Shown here in pieces: positions 1-7,058 of a stretch of 8,294 bases of DNA (positions are counted from its first letter, which is position 1; each line of letters starts with the position of its first letter). The notes under the pieces were generated by a model that ran no database searches, was not told the origin of the DNA, and saw nothing but the letters and a program-made list of their open reading frames with translations. A program made the position numbers and the translations under genes. Origin of the DNA: Ruminiclostridium sp. (GTDB lineage: Bacteria; Bacillota; Clostridia; DSM-8532); assembly GCA_003535195.1 (NCBI GenBank), contig DOHN01000184.1:38222-46515 (forward strand), in the 5' to 3' direction.

Positions 1-464
1 CCATGGGTCTTCAGCTTGGCGATATTGATGATGAGATCCGCATCGGCCAATGGTTTTAATATTTTCAGCGATTTCACAATTTTCGCTTCAGGATTTTCAA
101 TTTTTTCAACTCTCAGATCGTAGTTCAGCTCGGCCCCGGTTTCATTGGCAACCGCTTCCATGCCGGTAATGGCATAAACTTTTTTTAAATGGTTTGTGTG
201 ATATGCGCCGCCTGGGCTTTCAACAATGCTCACAATTCCTCCGGATTTTTGCACCAGAGCCGTCACTGCCTGAATGACGGCAGGATGCGTAGTGGCCGCC
301 TCTTCGGGCTTCTTTGCCATCAGGAGGTTGGGTTTTATAGCAACCTTCATTCCGGGCTTTACGATGCTTTCGAGGCCTCCCAGCTGTTCAAAGACTTGTT
401 CAAGACATTGGGTTACACGATCCAATCTATAATTTTCAGAGATGTTAATGACAACTTTATGCAT
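1..464 (-). CDS. DUF362 domain-containing protein (3' end cut off by window)
   Basis: The minus-strand frame opens at ATG 464-462 and stays open for 154 codons to the window edge, so only the N-terminal part is visible. An in-frame TGA sits nine bases upstream, so this is the first possible ATG; a GAAAGG ribosome site lies 10 nt before it. The sequence has the DUF362 signature: VKPGMKVAIKPNLL at residues 35-48, then THPAVIQAVTALVQKSGG at 59-76, VESPGG at 81-86, and LADADLIINIAKLKTH at the visible end. DUF362 proteins are poorly characterised; many carry a C-terminal 4Fe-4S ferredoxin domain, which would lie outside this window. The gene starts 39 nt after the lipoprotein gene with no terminator between, so the two are probably co-transcribed. 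Family assignment is firm; function is unknown. Confidence 0.85.
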   Translation of the reverse strand, partial: MHKVVINISENYRLDRVTQCLEQVFEQLGGLESIVKPGMKVAIKPNLLMAKKPEEAATTHPAVIQAVTALVQKSGGIVSIVESPGGAYHTNHLKKVYAITGMEAVANETGAELNYDLRVEKIENPEAKIVKSLKILKPLADADLIINIAKLKTH

Positions 465-503
465 AAAATGTCAGCCTTTCTAAAGGACACCCTGCTTTTC
501 GGA

Positions 504-1754
504 TCATTTGCTTTCGAGAAGCAAGGCATCCTTGGTGTATATGTTTTTTCCGCTCCAAAGGATCCATTCTTCATAACCGGCATCGTAAACTGCCTGGATT
601 TGATCCCTGACCTGTTTTTTGCCATAGGTCTGCCAATATCCGTCAGGAAGATAGCTTGCTGTGAAATCCTGCAGATAAGGCCTTACCTGGGCGGTAAAAG
701 CTGCGGATTCGCTAATTCTTTGCTTGGTCTTTAAAAGAGACTGGTAAATAACATCATAAGGCTTCAGGTCAGGGGCCGTGAAGAGGACGCCGTTAACGCT
801 CTGTCCCACTCCGTTGCCCATGGTGCCTTTTGAATCATTGGCGTAGTGGGACGGGTAGATCATAGGCGATATGTAATCAATATGCTCTCCCAGCAAATCA
901 AATTTCTGGCCGATGGCATTGCCATCCCTGTCGCTTTCTACAACGATGCCGAATACATCAGCAGATACAGGCACATCCTTTACCTTCTTTATTGCTTCAG
1001 AAGCTTTTTTCAGAAAACCGCTGATGACTTCTGATTTTTCGGGGACATTTTCGCCATAGGAGACTTCTTTAGCCTTTGCCGTAGGAAATCTGACATAATC
1101 AAACTGGATTTCGTCAAATCCTAATTCCACAGCCTCCTTAGCGATGTCAATATTATAATCCTGAACTTCCTCGCGATAAGGGTTGGTCCAGGCACCCTGC
1201 TTTCCTTCCGTCCATATGGAACCGTTTACCCTTTTAATGGCCAATGCGTTTTTTTTGGTGGCCAGTCCGTTATCCCGGAATACGACAATTCTGCCGACTA
1301 CATGAATATTATTCTCATGACATTTTTTTAATACTTCTTCCACATTAAAATTCTTTTTGCTTAAACCCAATTCTTTGACAAGGGGCACCTGGGAATCATA
1401 ATTCACCATGCCGCCTTCCTTAATATCAATAACCAGGGAATTCAGCTCTGTGCTGTTTACAAGCTCGATAAATTCATCGAGTCTTTTTGAGCCTGCCACC
1501 GTTCCTGTAACATAAACGGCCTTCACTTTGACCGGTTCCTTTTTTTCAGGCTCAGGCTCCGGAGTTACGGTCGCATCAGGCGTGGCAGAGGGGTCCGGTG
1601 AAGGAGTCAAGGAATTATTTTCATTAGATGCGGTTGGTGCAGATGTTGCGGTGTTTCCATTCTGTTCTGGAATTTGATTATTCGCCGAGCATCCGGCTGC
1701 AAGCAGTGAAATAATAATAAAAAGGGACAATTTTCTCAATATTTTTCTCGTCAC
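504..1754 (-). CDS. Lipoprotein with putative glycoside hydrolase domain (DUF4015/PF13200 type)
   Basis: This is a 416-residue exported protein. I chose GTG 1754-1752 over the longer TTG start at 1775 because AGGAAGGG (1769-1762) sits 7 nt before the GTG and the shorter form begins as a clean signal peptide: Lys/Arg-rich residues 2-8, a hydrophobic core, and lipobox LLAAGC with the lipidated Cys at 22. Residues 23-76 are a low-complexity Asn/Thr/Ser/Pro/Glu linker that would hold the domain off the membrane. From about residue 78 to the end the protein matches the TIM-barrel-like putative glycosyl hydrolase family: VKAVYVTG, SLVIDIKEGG, VVGRIVVF, WTNPY, FDEIQFDYVRFP (213-224), SADVFG (264-269), YISPMIYPSHY and EEWILWSGKN (395-404). 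Conserved acidic residues in the FDEIQFDYVRFP block are likely active-site candidates, but no substrate is known to me for this family. It has its own promoter and is followed by the DUF362 gene. Confidence 0.9.
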   Translation of the reverse strand: MTRKILRKLSLFIIISLLAAGCSANNQIPEQNGNTATSAPTASNENNSLTPSPDPSATPDATVTPEPEPEKKEPVKVKAVYVTGTVAGSKRLDEFIELVNSTELNSLVIDIKEGGMVNYDSQVPLVKELGLSKKNFNVEEVLKKCHENNIHVVGRIVVFRDNGLATKKNALAIKRVNGSIWTEGKQGAWTNPYREEVQDYNIDIAKEAVELGFDEIQFDYVRFPTAKAKEVSYGENVPEKSEVISGFLKKASEAIKKVKDVPVSADVFGIVVESDRDGNAIGQKFDLLGEHIDYISPMIYPSHYANDSKGTMGNGVGQSVNGVLFTAPDLKPYDVIYQSLLKTKQRISESAAFTAQVRPYLQDFTASYLPDGYWQTYGKKQVRDQIQAVYDAGYEEWILWSGKNIYTKDALLLESK

Positions 1755-1801
1755 GTCTATACCCTTCCTGATCAATGTATTCTTTCGTAGGCCCGTTTAA
1801 A

Positions 1802-1831
1802 ATCATATAGTTTAAATTTATCAAATATCAA
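1802..1831 (-). promoter_or_regulatory. Candidate sigma-A promoter for the lipoprotein unit
   Basis: On the minus strand TTGATA (1831-1826) and TATGAT (1807-1802) are separated by 18 nt; each matches the consensus hexamer at five of six positions. Transcription would start near 1795, giving a leader of about 40 nt before the GTG at 1754. It lies after the kinase-operon terminator, which fits an independent unit. A second possible -35, TTGACT at 1850-1845, has a poorer -10 partner. Confidence 0.5.
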
Positions 1832-1895
1832 TGAAAATTACAACAGTCAATTATTATCAGGGCTTTTACCGCAAAGTTTTCAGGCATAAAGGTGT

Positions 1896-1953
1896 AAAAA
1901 TACACCCCAAACATTAATAGAGCTATTTTATAAACGCTCGATGTCCGGGGTGC
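1896..1953 (-). terminator. Intrinsic terminator of the catabolic operon
   Basis: Thirty-two nt after the kinase stop codon, the minus-strand arms CACCCCGGACAT (1952-1941) and ATGTTTGGGGTG (1914-1903) can form 12 continuous pairs, two of them G-U, plus a possible outer G-U pair. They enclose a 26-nt loop that can fold further through GAGC/GCTC. TATTTTT follows at 1902-1896. Because the two wobbles would be A-C mismatches in a plus-strand transcript, the structure fits a terminator for minus-strand transcription. Confidence 0.75.
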
Positions 1954-1985
1954 GCTATATAACGGAATAACTTTTTTCATTCTTT

Positions 1986-3494
1986 TTAAACAAAATATTT
2001 ATAAATTTCCTGACTGTTCAGGGAACCATACAATATATTTTTGCGTTTGATAATTTCTGAGTATTTAATAGCATCCTCATTTACCGGGTAAAATATGTAC
2101 GGACCATCCTGCAGCATTCGATAATATGCCTCTTCAATGCCCCTGTATATGCCCAGTCTGGCTGCAGCTGTTATGGCAGCACCCAGGGAGGAGGCCTCCG
2201 TATTTTGGTATCTGGCAACCTTTTTGTTATAGACGCTGGCCTGAATAGAGCAAAAAAGATCCGAGCGGACCATGCCGCCCGCTACACTGACTGTTTCAAT
2301 GGCTCCGGTCAGATTTTCAATGAGGCTGATATTGTCATGGATTTCGATGGCTATGCCCTCTAAGATAGACCTGGTCAGGGCCGCTCTTTTCAGGCCCAGA
2401 GAAAGATTAAAGAATAATCCCTTGGCAATAGGATTCCAATAGGGCGCGGCACTTCCTTCAAAATGCGGGATCATGATAACGCCATTGGAACCGGTCTGGA
2501 CTTCCCCGGCCTCCCGGTCCATGATTTCGTAAGGGTGTTTCTCATTTTTAAGCTCCGGATAGAATTGTTCCTTAAACCACCTATAAATGGATCCGCTATT
2601 GAATATACCCGCTTCCATAATCCACTGCCCCGGTATGGCGGAAGCCTGGCATAAAACTCTTGAGTCTTGGTCAAATACTGGCTTGCCGACGGCAGAAATA
2701 ACAAAGGAACCGGTGCCGGTATTAGCCTCGGCAAGTCCCGGTTTTATGACCCCCAGAGCCACAGCGGCATTCTGCTGATCCCCGCCCGACATAATGACCG
2801 GTAACCCTGAAGGCAATTGCACCTTCTCCGCCACTTCTCCAATCAGAAATCCCGCGATGCTGCCGGGGGGCAAAAGTTCAGGGAGCATATTCTCGGATAT
2901 CCCGGCTATATTCAGCAATTCCTGATCCCACCGAAAGGTTTCAATATTCATCAGCATGGTGCGGCAGGCCTGTGAACAATCGGTTTTATATTCTCCTGTC
3001 AGACAGTGTATCACATAATCCTGGACACCCAGAAATTTAAAAGCGCTGTTGTAAATCTCCCTTTGATTTTCCCTAAGCCACAGAATCTTGGGAAGTACAA
3101 AATAGGGGTTGATTCTCAAGCCTGTTTTTAAGTATAAGCTCTTTAGAGTATATTCCGAACTGAGTTGGCTGCATTGAGGAATGGTGCGTTTATCCTGCCA
3201 CATAATGGCGGATCTTAACGGCCGGCCTTTTTTATCGGCCGGAATGAGGGAAGACCGCTGAGAGGTGACGGCTATGGCCTCCGGCCTGATGCCATGGGCC
3301 TTTACATAGCCTCCGACCCCTTGCAGGCAATATATGGCCGCCTCTTTCCATGTTTCCGGGTCCTGTTCCACATAGCCGGGCGCCGGAAAATCAGAATGAT
3401 ATTCAAAACTTATATCGGTCATTTTTCCGCCGCTGAGATCATACAGTACGGCTCTGACGCCGGAAGTACCGATATCTAAAGCGATTAAGCACAT
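1986..3494 (-). CDS. FGGY-family carbohydrate kinase
   Basis: This is a full-length (502 aa) ATP-dependent sugar kinase of the xylulokinase/gluconokinase/glycerol kinase superfamily. The N-terminal phosphate-binding loop is ALDIGTSGVRAVLYD (residues 5-19). GYVEQDPETW at 40-49 and AIMWQDKRT at 96-104 are typical of the first domain. GGDQQNAA (237-244) places the likely catalytic base at Asp239; the DQQ string resembles glycerol kinases. TGTGSF (259-264) is the second phosphate loop, FEGSAAPYWNPIAKG (345-359) and the SILEGIAIEI helix follow, and VAGGMVRSD (404-412) is the ATP-site motif. It starts at ATG 24 nt after the permease stop, with an AAGAAGGGA ribosome site, and is the last gene of the operon. 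It probably phosphorylates the imported compound or its oxidised or reduced derivative in the cytoplasm. The motifs do not decide the substrate, so I do not call it xylulokinase. Confidence 0.92.
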   Translation of the reverse strand: MCLIALDIGTSGVRAVLYDLSGGKMTDISFEYHSDFPAPGYVEQDPETWKEAAIYCLQGVGGYVKAHGIRPEAIAVTSQRSSLIPADKKGRPLRSAIMWQDKRTIPQCSQLSSEYTLKSLYLKTGLRINPYFVLPKILWLRENQREIYNSAFKFLGVQDYVIHCLTGEYKTDCSQACRTMLMNIETFRWDQELLNIAGISENMLPELLPPGSIAGFLIGEVAEKVQLPSGLPVIMSGGDQQNAAVALGVIKPGLAEANTGTGSFVISAVGKPVFDQDSRVLCQASAIPGQWIMEAGIFNSGSIYRWFKEQFYPELKNEKHPYEIMDREAGEVQTGSNGVIMIPHFEGSAAPYWNPIAKGLFFNLSLGLKRAALTRSILEGIAIEIHDNISLIENLTGAIETVSVAGGMVRSDLFCSIQASVYNKKVARYQNTEASSLGAAITAAARLGIYRGIEEAYYRMLQDGPYIFYPVNEDAIKYSEIIKRKNILYGSLNSQEIYKYFV

Positions 3495-3518
3495 GATCTC
3501 AATCCCTTCTTCAGCGGA

Positions 3519-4895
3519 TTACAGCAACCCGGGCAGTACGCCGGTAAAAAGGCTGAGAATTAGAATGCCTATCAGCGCGACAACGCCGGAGATGGTTCCT
3601 CCAACGGTCCATACCTGCATGGTTTGCTTAATGGTAAATTTACTGAACCGATTGACTACCCAGTAGCCCGAATCGTTTGGCAGTGAGATGCCGATACCGC
3701 CGGCGCAGATGGCAAGCCCCACCAGAACGGGAGATACGCCTGGAAGGCTGGCGAGCAAAGGCGCAAAAATGGCTGATGTGGTAATAAGGGCCACTGTTGT
3801 AGAACCCTGGGCGGCTCTCAGCACCTGACTGATGACAAAAGCTGAAACAATCGACAATATGCCGATAGCGCCTGTAAAGCCCGCCATGCCCTCCACCAGC
3901 AATTTGCCGATGCCGGTATTGTTGATGATCTTTCCGAAAGCGCCGCCGGCGCCTGTAATGGCCAGAATAATACCCGCCTGTCCCGCTGCCTCGGTAATTA
4001 CCTCAGTAAAAGAATTTTTCAGATAGGGTCTCAGACACAGGAACGCGATAATCACGCCGATCAGGAGCGCTATATTTTTATTGCCGAGGAAACTGAAGAA
4101 TATGTAAGGGGCAGTATCCTTGGCAAAGATAATGGAAGCTAAGGTGCCCAAGAGAATGATTATAATGGGCAGGAATATGAGAAAAATGCCAAGTCCTCCG
4201 GAGGGCAGCTTATGATCCGATTTGTTTTCTTCGGTCTCGTCAATATCATCAAAAGCGTTGGCAAAGTCCAAAGCATATTCATCTTTTGAACCCAGATATT
4301 TGCCATAGAGAACGCCTCCGATCAATGAAGCAGGCAAGCTGACAATAATGCTGTACAGCAGAAACCAGCCGATATTTACGCTCATGGTGCCCGCTACGGC
4401 TAATGGGCCGGGCGTCGGTATGACCAGTGCATGGGTGGTAATAAGGCCTATTGAAAGAGCTGTCACCAGCGTGACAAAAGGAACTTTGCCCTTTCTGGAA
4501 AGGGATTTGATCAGGTTGATCAGAATCACAAAGGCGGCATCAAAAAACACAGGGATAGAAACGATATAGCCGGTAAGATTGACGGCCAGCGGTGTTTTCT
4601 TTTTCCCGGTAAGTCTTAGCATCAACGATGCAATCTGGCCTGTGCAACCCGACACATGGAGCAGCTCCCCTAAGGCAATACCTAAAACAATAATGATTCC
4701 AATGCCTTCCATGGTCGAACCGAAACCGCTTGCCAGCCCGTTTGCCACATCGGTCAGCTGCATTCCTGCAAGAATGCCCATGATCAGGCCGCCGATGAGC
4801 AGAGAAAGGAACGGGTGCATCTTGAATTTAATAATGGATAAAAGGACAAAAGCCAGAGAAATTGCAAAGATTATCAATAATATTCCCAAACTCAC
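3519..4895 (-). CDS. GntP-family sugar-acid:H+ symporter
   Basis: This is a 458-residue, strongly hydrophobic inner-membrane protein of the GntP family, whose known members carry gluconate, idonate, fructuronate, glycerate or related hydroxy acids with protons. Diagnostic strings are THALVIPTPGPLAVAGTM (154-171), AAQGSTTVALITTSAI (361-376) and ISLPNDSGYWVVNRFS (403-418). The length is normal for the family. Residues 202-230 form a charged Asp/Glu-rich loop (DEYALDFANAFDDIDE and onward) that splits the protein into two halves. The start is GTG 4895-4893, preceded by AGAGGAGG, one of the best ribosome sites in the window, at 7 nt. The 50-nt gap after the aldolase gene contains no terminator. 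Its presence indicates that the operon's substrate is probably a carboxylated polyol or sugar acid; which one cannot be read from sequence. Confidence 0.95.
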   Translation of the reverse strand: MSLGILLIIFAISLAFVLLSIIKFKMHPFLSLLIGGLIMGILAGMQLTDVANGLASGFGSTMEGIGIIIVLGIALGELLHVSGCTGQIASLMLRLTGKKKTPLAVNLTGYIVSIPVFFDAAFVILINLIKSLSRKGKVPFVTLVTALSIGLITTHALVIPTPGPLAVAGTMSVNIGWFLLYSIIVSLPASLIGGVLYGKYLGSKDEYALDFANAFDDIDETEENKSDHKLPSGGLGIFLIFLPIIIILLGTLASIIFAKDTAPYIFFSFLGNKNIALLIGVIIAFLCLRPYLKNSFTEVITEAAGQAGIILAITGAGGAFGKIINNTGIGKLLVEGMAGFTGAIGILSIVSAFVISQVLRAAQGSTTVALITTSAIFAPLLASLPGVSPVLVGLAICAGGIGISLPNDSGYWVVNRFSKFTIKQTMQVWTVGGTISGVVALIGILILSLFTGVLPGLL

Positions 4896-4945
4896 GATAT
4901 AACCTCCTCTTTCATGATTAATACGGTAATAAACAAGTGACTCAG

Positions 4946-5797
4946 CTAAGAACCCGCAGCCATACCTCCAAAACAGGATATATACTTTTTTACAACATCT
5001 TTTACATAGCCGGACTGTTTCAGGGAAAGAACTGAAAAGTGAGGCCGCTTCTCCGATAAAAGGGCTGCCGATTGATCAACGGCATAGGATGAGATTTCGG
5101 TATTGACATTGATCTTGGCTATTCCATTGCGGATGCATTTTTCAATCGTCTCTTCAGGGGTGCCTGACCCGCCGTGAAGCACCAGAGGTATTCGGGCGAG
5201 TTCATTAATATCCTGTAAAATATCAATTCTGATATTGGGCGTGCCCTTATAGAAGCCATGGACAGTGCCGATGGAAACGGCGAGGGCATCCACCTTTGTC
5301 ATGTCAACAAAGAGTTTTGCTTCCATAGGGCTGGTATAGGCTTCCTGATCGCTGTCCTGCCCCTCGTGGGATTGGCTGCCGCTGGCAAGACTGCCCAGCT
5401 CGGCTTCCACAGAAATGCCGCAGGCATGCGCCGCCCTGCAAATCTCTTTGGTATTCTGGGCATTTTCTTCAAAGGGCAGCCCTGACCCGTCATACATGAC
5501 GGACCCGAAGCCGGCTTTTATGGCTCTGAAAACCGTATCCATATCACTGCAGTGATCCAGGTGGAGACAAACGGGCAGGGGGATATTTTCGGCCATACTT
5601 TTCACCAGCGCACTGACTGTTTCCAGGGACATATTCTCCAGGTACTTGGCGCCAAAAGCCACAATCACAGGTTTATCCGTTTCAATTCCCGCTTCTATAA
5701 TGCCTTTGACTGTTTCGTAATTATATGCGTTAAAAGATCCGACAGCATATTTTTTAGCATATGCATCATGAATGACAGTATTTAAGTTAACCAGCAT
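4946..5797 (-). CDS. Class II zinc-dependent ketose-phosphate aldolase (GatY/KbaY/IolJ type)
   Basis: A 283-residue cytoplasmic aldolase. I start it at ATG 5797-5795 (MLVNLNTVIHDAY) rather than at an upstream in-frame GTG (5830), because family members begin this way and GAAGGGG lies 8 nt before the ATG. The active site is intact: Asp81-His82 in LHLDHCSD, Glu131/Glu133 in VEAELG, His180 in GTVHGFY and His208 in LHGGSGTP, matching the catalytic Asp and the zinc histidines of KbaY/GatY. GGSG (209-212) and NVNTE (230-234), which bind the DHAP phosphate in characterised members, are also kept. It therefore probably cleaves a phosphorylated ketose or keto sugar acid to DHAP plus an aldehyde. The gene begins 2 nt after the dehydrogenase stop and has its ribosome site inside that gene, so translation is probably coupled. 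Fructose-1,6-bisphosphate specificity is possible but is not suggested by the neighbours. Confidence 0.93.
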   Translation of the reverse strand: MLVNLNTVIHDAYAKKYAVGSFNAYNYETVKGIIEAGIETDKPVIVAFGAKYLENMSLETVSALVKSMAENIPLPVCLHLDHCSDMDTVFRAIKAGFGSVMYDGSGLPFEENAQNTKEICRAAHACGISVEAELGSLASGSQSHEGQDSDQEAYTSPMEAKLFVDMTKVDALAVSIGTVHGFYKGTPNIRIDILQDINELARIPLVLHGGSGTPEETIEKCIRNGIAKINVNTEISSYAVDQSAALLSEKRPHFSVLSLKQSGYVKDVVKKYISCFGGMAAGS

Positions 5798-5799
5798 GA

Positions 5800-6897
5800 T
5801 TACAGCCCCTTCATCAGATCTTGAAACCACTCCCGGAAGGGCGGATTTTCGAGCACCTCGGGATTGACAATAAATCTTGCTTTTTCACCGTTTAAGAACT
5901 TTGCGATATCTTCTATGAGCAGGTAAGGTGAATTGGCCAACGCATCGGCGGTGGTTCCGGCAATGTGGCTTGTCAATGTAACATTATCCAGGCTCAAAAG
6001 CTCGTTATCCTTTTCAATGGGCTCCGTAGAAAACACGTCCAGGGCTGCCCCCATGATTCTCTTATCCTTAAGAGCCTGTACCAGGGCATTCTGGTCAAGC
6101 AGGCCTGCCCTGCCCGTATTGATCAGGTATGCGCCGGGCTTCATCAAAGAAAGCTCCTTTTGACCGAGCATCCCCTTATTCTTATCCGTCAGCCTTGCAT
6201 GAAGGGATACAAAATCACTCTCTTTCAGCAGCTGGTCCAGCCCGGCCCGTTTTGCCCCGGCATTTTCTATCTCCTCATCAGAGGTATAAGGGTCATATAC
6301 AAGGATATTGACATCAAAACCTGAAAGCTTCTTTGCAACCAGCTTGCCTATGTATCCGAATCCAATAATTCCGACGGTCCTGCCCCCCAGCTCCGGAACC
6401 ACCTCGCTATTGCAGAAGCTTTTGCGCCATTGACCGTTTTTAATGGACAAATGGGCTCTGGCGATATTTCTGCATTCCGCCAGCATCAGCCCGATGGCAA
6501 AATCGGAAACCGCATGTGCGTTGCGTCCCTGTACATTAAAGACTAAAATGCCCCTTCTTGTTGCTTCTTCCACATTGACATTTTCCAGGCCCGCTCTGGA
6601 AACACCAATGATTTTAAGGTCCGGCATTGCATCCATGACTTTGCTGGATACCGGTATAAAAAGCCCGATTAAAATGGCTGTATCCTTGCCCTCATGGAAT
6701 ATGACTGGGTCAACTTCCTCGATCTCAGGACCTTTTTTTTCAACTTCCAGTCTTCGATATTGAAGCTTCTCCCAATTGGTCTCCCAGTTTCCCACAACGA
6801 TGTCTTCAACCCAGCCAAGATACTTTTTCCACGCCTTTTCAAAACCTTCCCCGCCGATCATGGCGTCACCCAAAAGAATGCCTTTTAAGCGTTTCAT
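5800..6897 (-). CDS. D-isomer-specific 2-hydroxyacid dehydrogenase family protein
   Basis: A 365-residue NAD(P)-dependent oxidoreductase of the phosphoglycerate/glycerate dehydrogenase superfamily, which interconverts a 2-hydroxy acid and a 2-keto acid. The Rossmann loop is GIIGFGYIG (176-184) with Asp202 of YDPY at the end of the second strand, which suggests NAD preference. The catalytic set is present: Arg263 in INTGRAG, Glu292 in FSTEP and His311 in TSHIAG. The more usual residue before the histidine is Pro, here Ser310. The N-terminal substrate domain is longer than in 320-330 residue relatives, with a charged stretch around 40-65. ATG 6897-6895 follows AAAGGAG at 8 nt. It is the first gene of the operon. 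B. subtilis YoaD, encoded beside the FGGY kinase YoaC, is a possible functional parallel from memory. Candidate roles are oxidation of an aldonate at C2 or reduction of hydroxypyruvate released downstream. Confidence 0.93.
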   Translation of the reverse strand: MKRLKGILLGDAMIGGEGFEKAWKKYLGWVEDIVVGNWETNWEKLQYRRLEVEKKGPEIEEVDPVIFHEGKDTAILIGLFIPVSSKVMDAMPDLKIIGVSRAGLENVNVEEATRRGILVFNVQGRNAHAVSDFAIGLMLAECRNIARAHLSIKNGQWRKSFCNSEVVPELGGRTVGIIGFGYIGKLVAKKLSGFDVNILVYDPYTSDEEIENAGAKRAGLDQLLKESDFVSLHARLTDKNKGMLGQKELSLMKPGAYLINTGRAGLLDQNALVQALKDKRIMGAALDVFSTEPIEKDNELLSLDNVTLTSHIAGTTADALANSPYLLIEDIAKFLNGEKARFIVNPEVLENPPFREWFQDLMKGL

Positions 6898-6918
6898 AGG
6901 TTTTGCTCCTTTCGATGT

Positions 6919-6954
6919 TTATAAAGTTTCTCTTTTTACCGTGTTATGGGCCAT
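6919..6954 (-). CDS. Possible 11-codon leader ORF (unproven)
   Basis: In the operon leader an ATG at 6954-6952 is preceded by GGGGGTGGAG (6974-6965) at 10 nt. It opens MAHNTVKRETL and stops at TAA 6921-6919, 21 nt before the dehydrogenase ATG. Nothing in the peptide resembles an amino-acid-run attenuator. The purine-rich SD-like string could be chance, so this is offered only as a candidate. Confidence 0.2.
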   Translation of the reverse strand: MAHNTVKRETL

Positions 6955-6977
6955 TTCTGATATTCTCCACCCCCTTT

Positions 6978-6996
6978 TCCATTGAAGTCCAATGGA
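6978..6996. repeat. Inverted repeat in the operon leader
   Basis: TCCATTG (6978-6984) and CAATGGA (6990-6996) are perfect 7-bp inverted arms around a 5-nt centre. It lies roughly 30 nt downstream of the predicted transcription start and just before the SD-like purine tract. It could be an RNA hairpin in the leader or a second protein-binding site. There is no T-run behind it, so it is not a terminator. Confidence 0.4.
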
Positions 6997-7008
6997 TGTT
7001 TAAAACCC

Positions 7009-7021
7009 GGCTTTAAAAGCC
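7009..7021. promoter_or_regulatory. Candidate operator at the operon start site
   Basis: GGCTTTTAAAGCC is a perfect 13-nt palindrome around a single central base. It begins about 10 nt downstream of the predicted -10 hexamer, overlapping or just past the transcription start, a standard repressor position. A close relative lies at 7221-7232. The natural candidate binder is the RpiR-type regulator encoded just upstream, but this is inferred from position only. Confidence 0.45.
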
Positions 7022-7030
7022 CTTTGAAGC

Positions 7031-7058
7031 CTTATAAAGAAGTGAATAGGAACGTTAA
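7031..7058 (-). promoter_or_regulatory. Candidate promoter of the catabolic operon
   Basis: TTAACG (7058-7053) and TATAAG (7036-7031) are 16 nt apart on the minus strand, matching four and five of six consensus positions. The start would fall near 7024, giving a leader of about 127 nt. A small inverted repeat GTTAA-AAA-TTAAC (7066-7054) overlaps the -35 element and could be a further protein site. The weak -35 would suit an activated or derepressed promoter. Confidence 0.42.

Noticed and set aside
189..734. 181-codon plus-strand ORF
   Set aside because: It runs antisense across the DUF362 start and the lipoprotein 3' end, both clear family members. It has no ribosome site and its translation resembles no family.
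4892..4915. Seven-codon ORF (MKEEVIS) overlapping the permease GTG start
   Set aside because: It contains the permease ribosome site itself and has none of its own, so it is probably chance.
5798..5830. Longer aldolase start at GTG 5830
   Set aside because: It would overlap the dehydrogenase end, adds 11 residues not seen in the family, and the ATG at 5797 has the better placed ribosome site.
5965..6324. 119-codon and similar plus-strand ORFs inside the dehydrogenase, aldolase and permease genes
   Set aside because: They are antisense shadows of well-supported genes, with no ribosome sites or recognisable domains.
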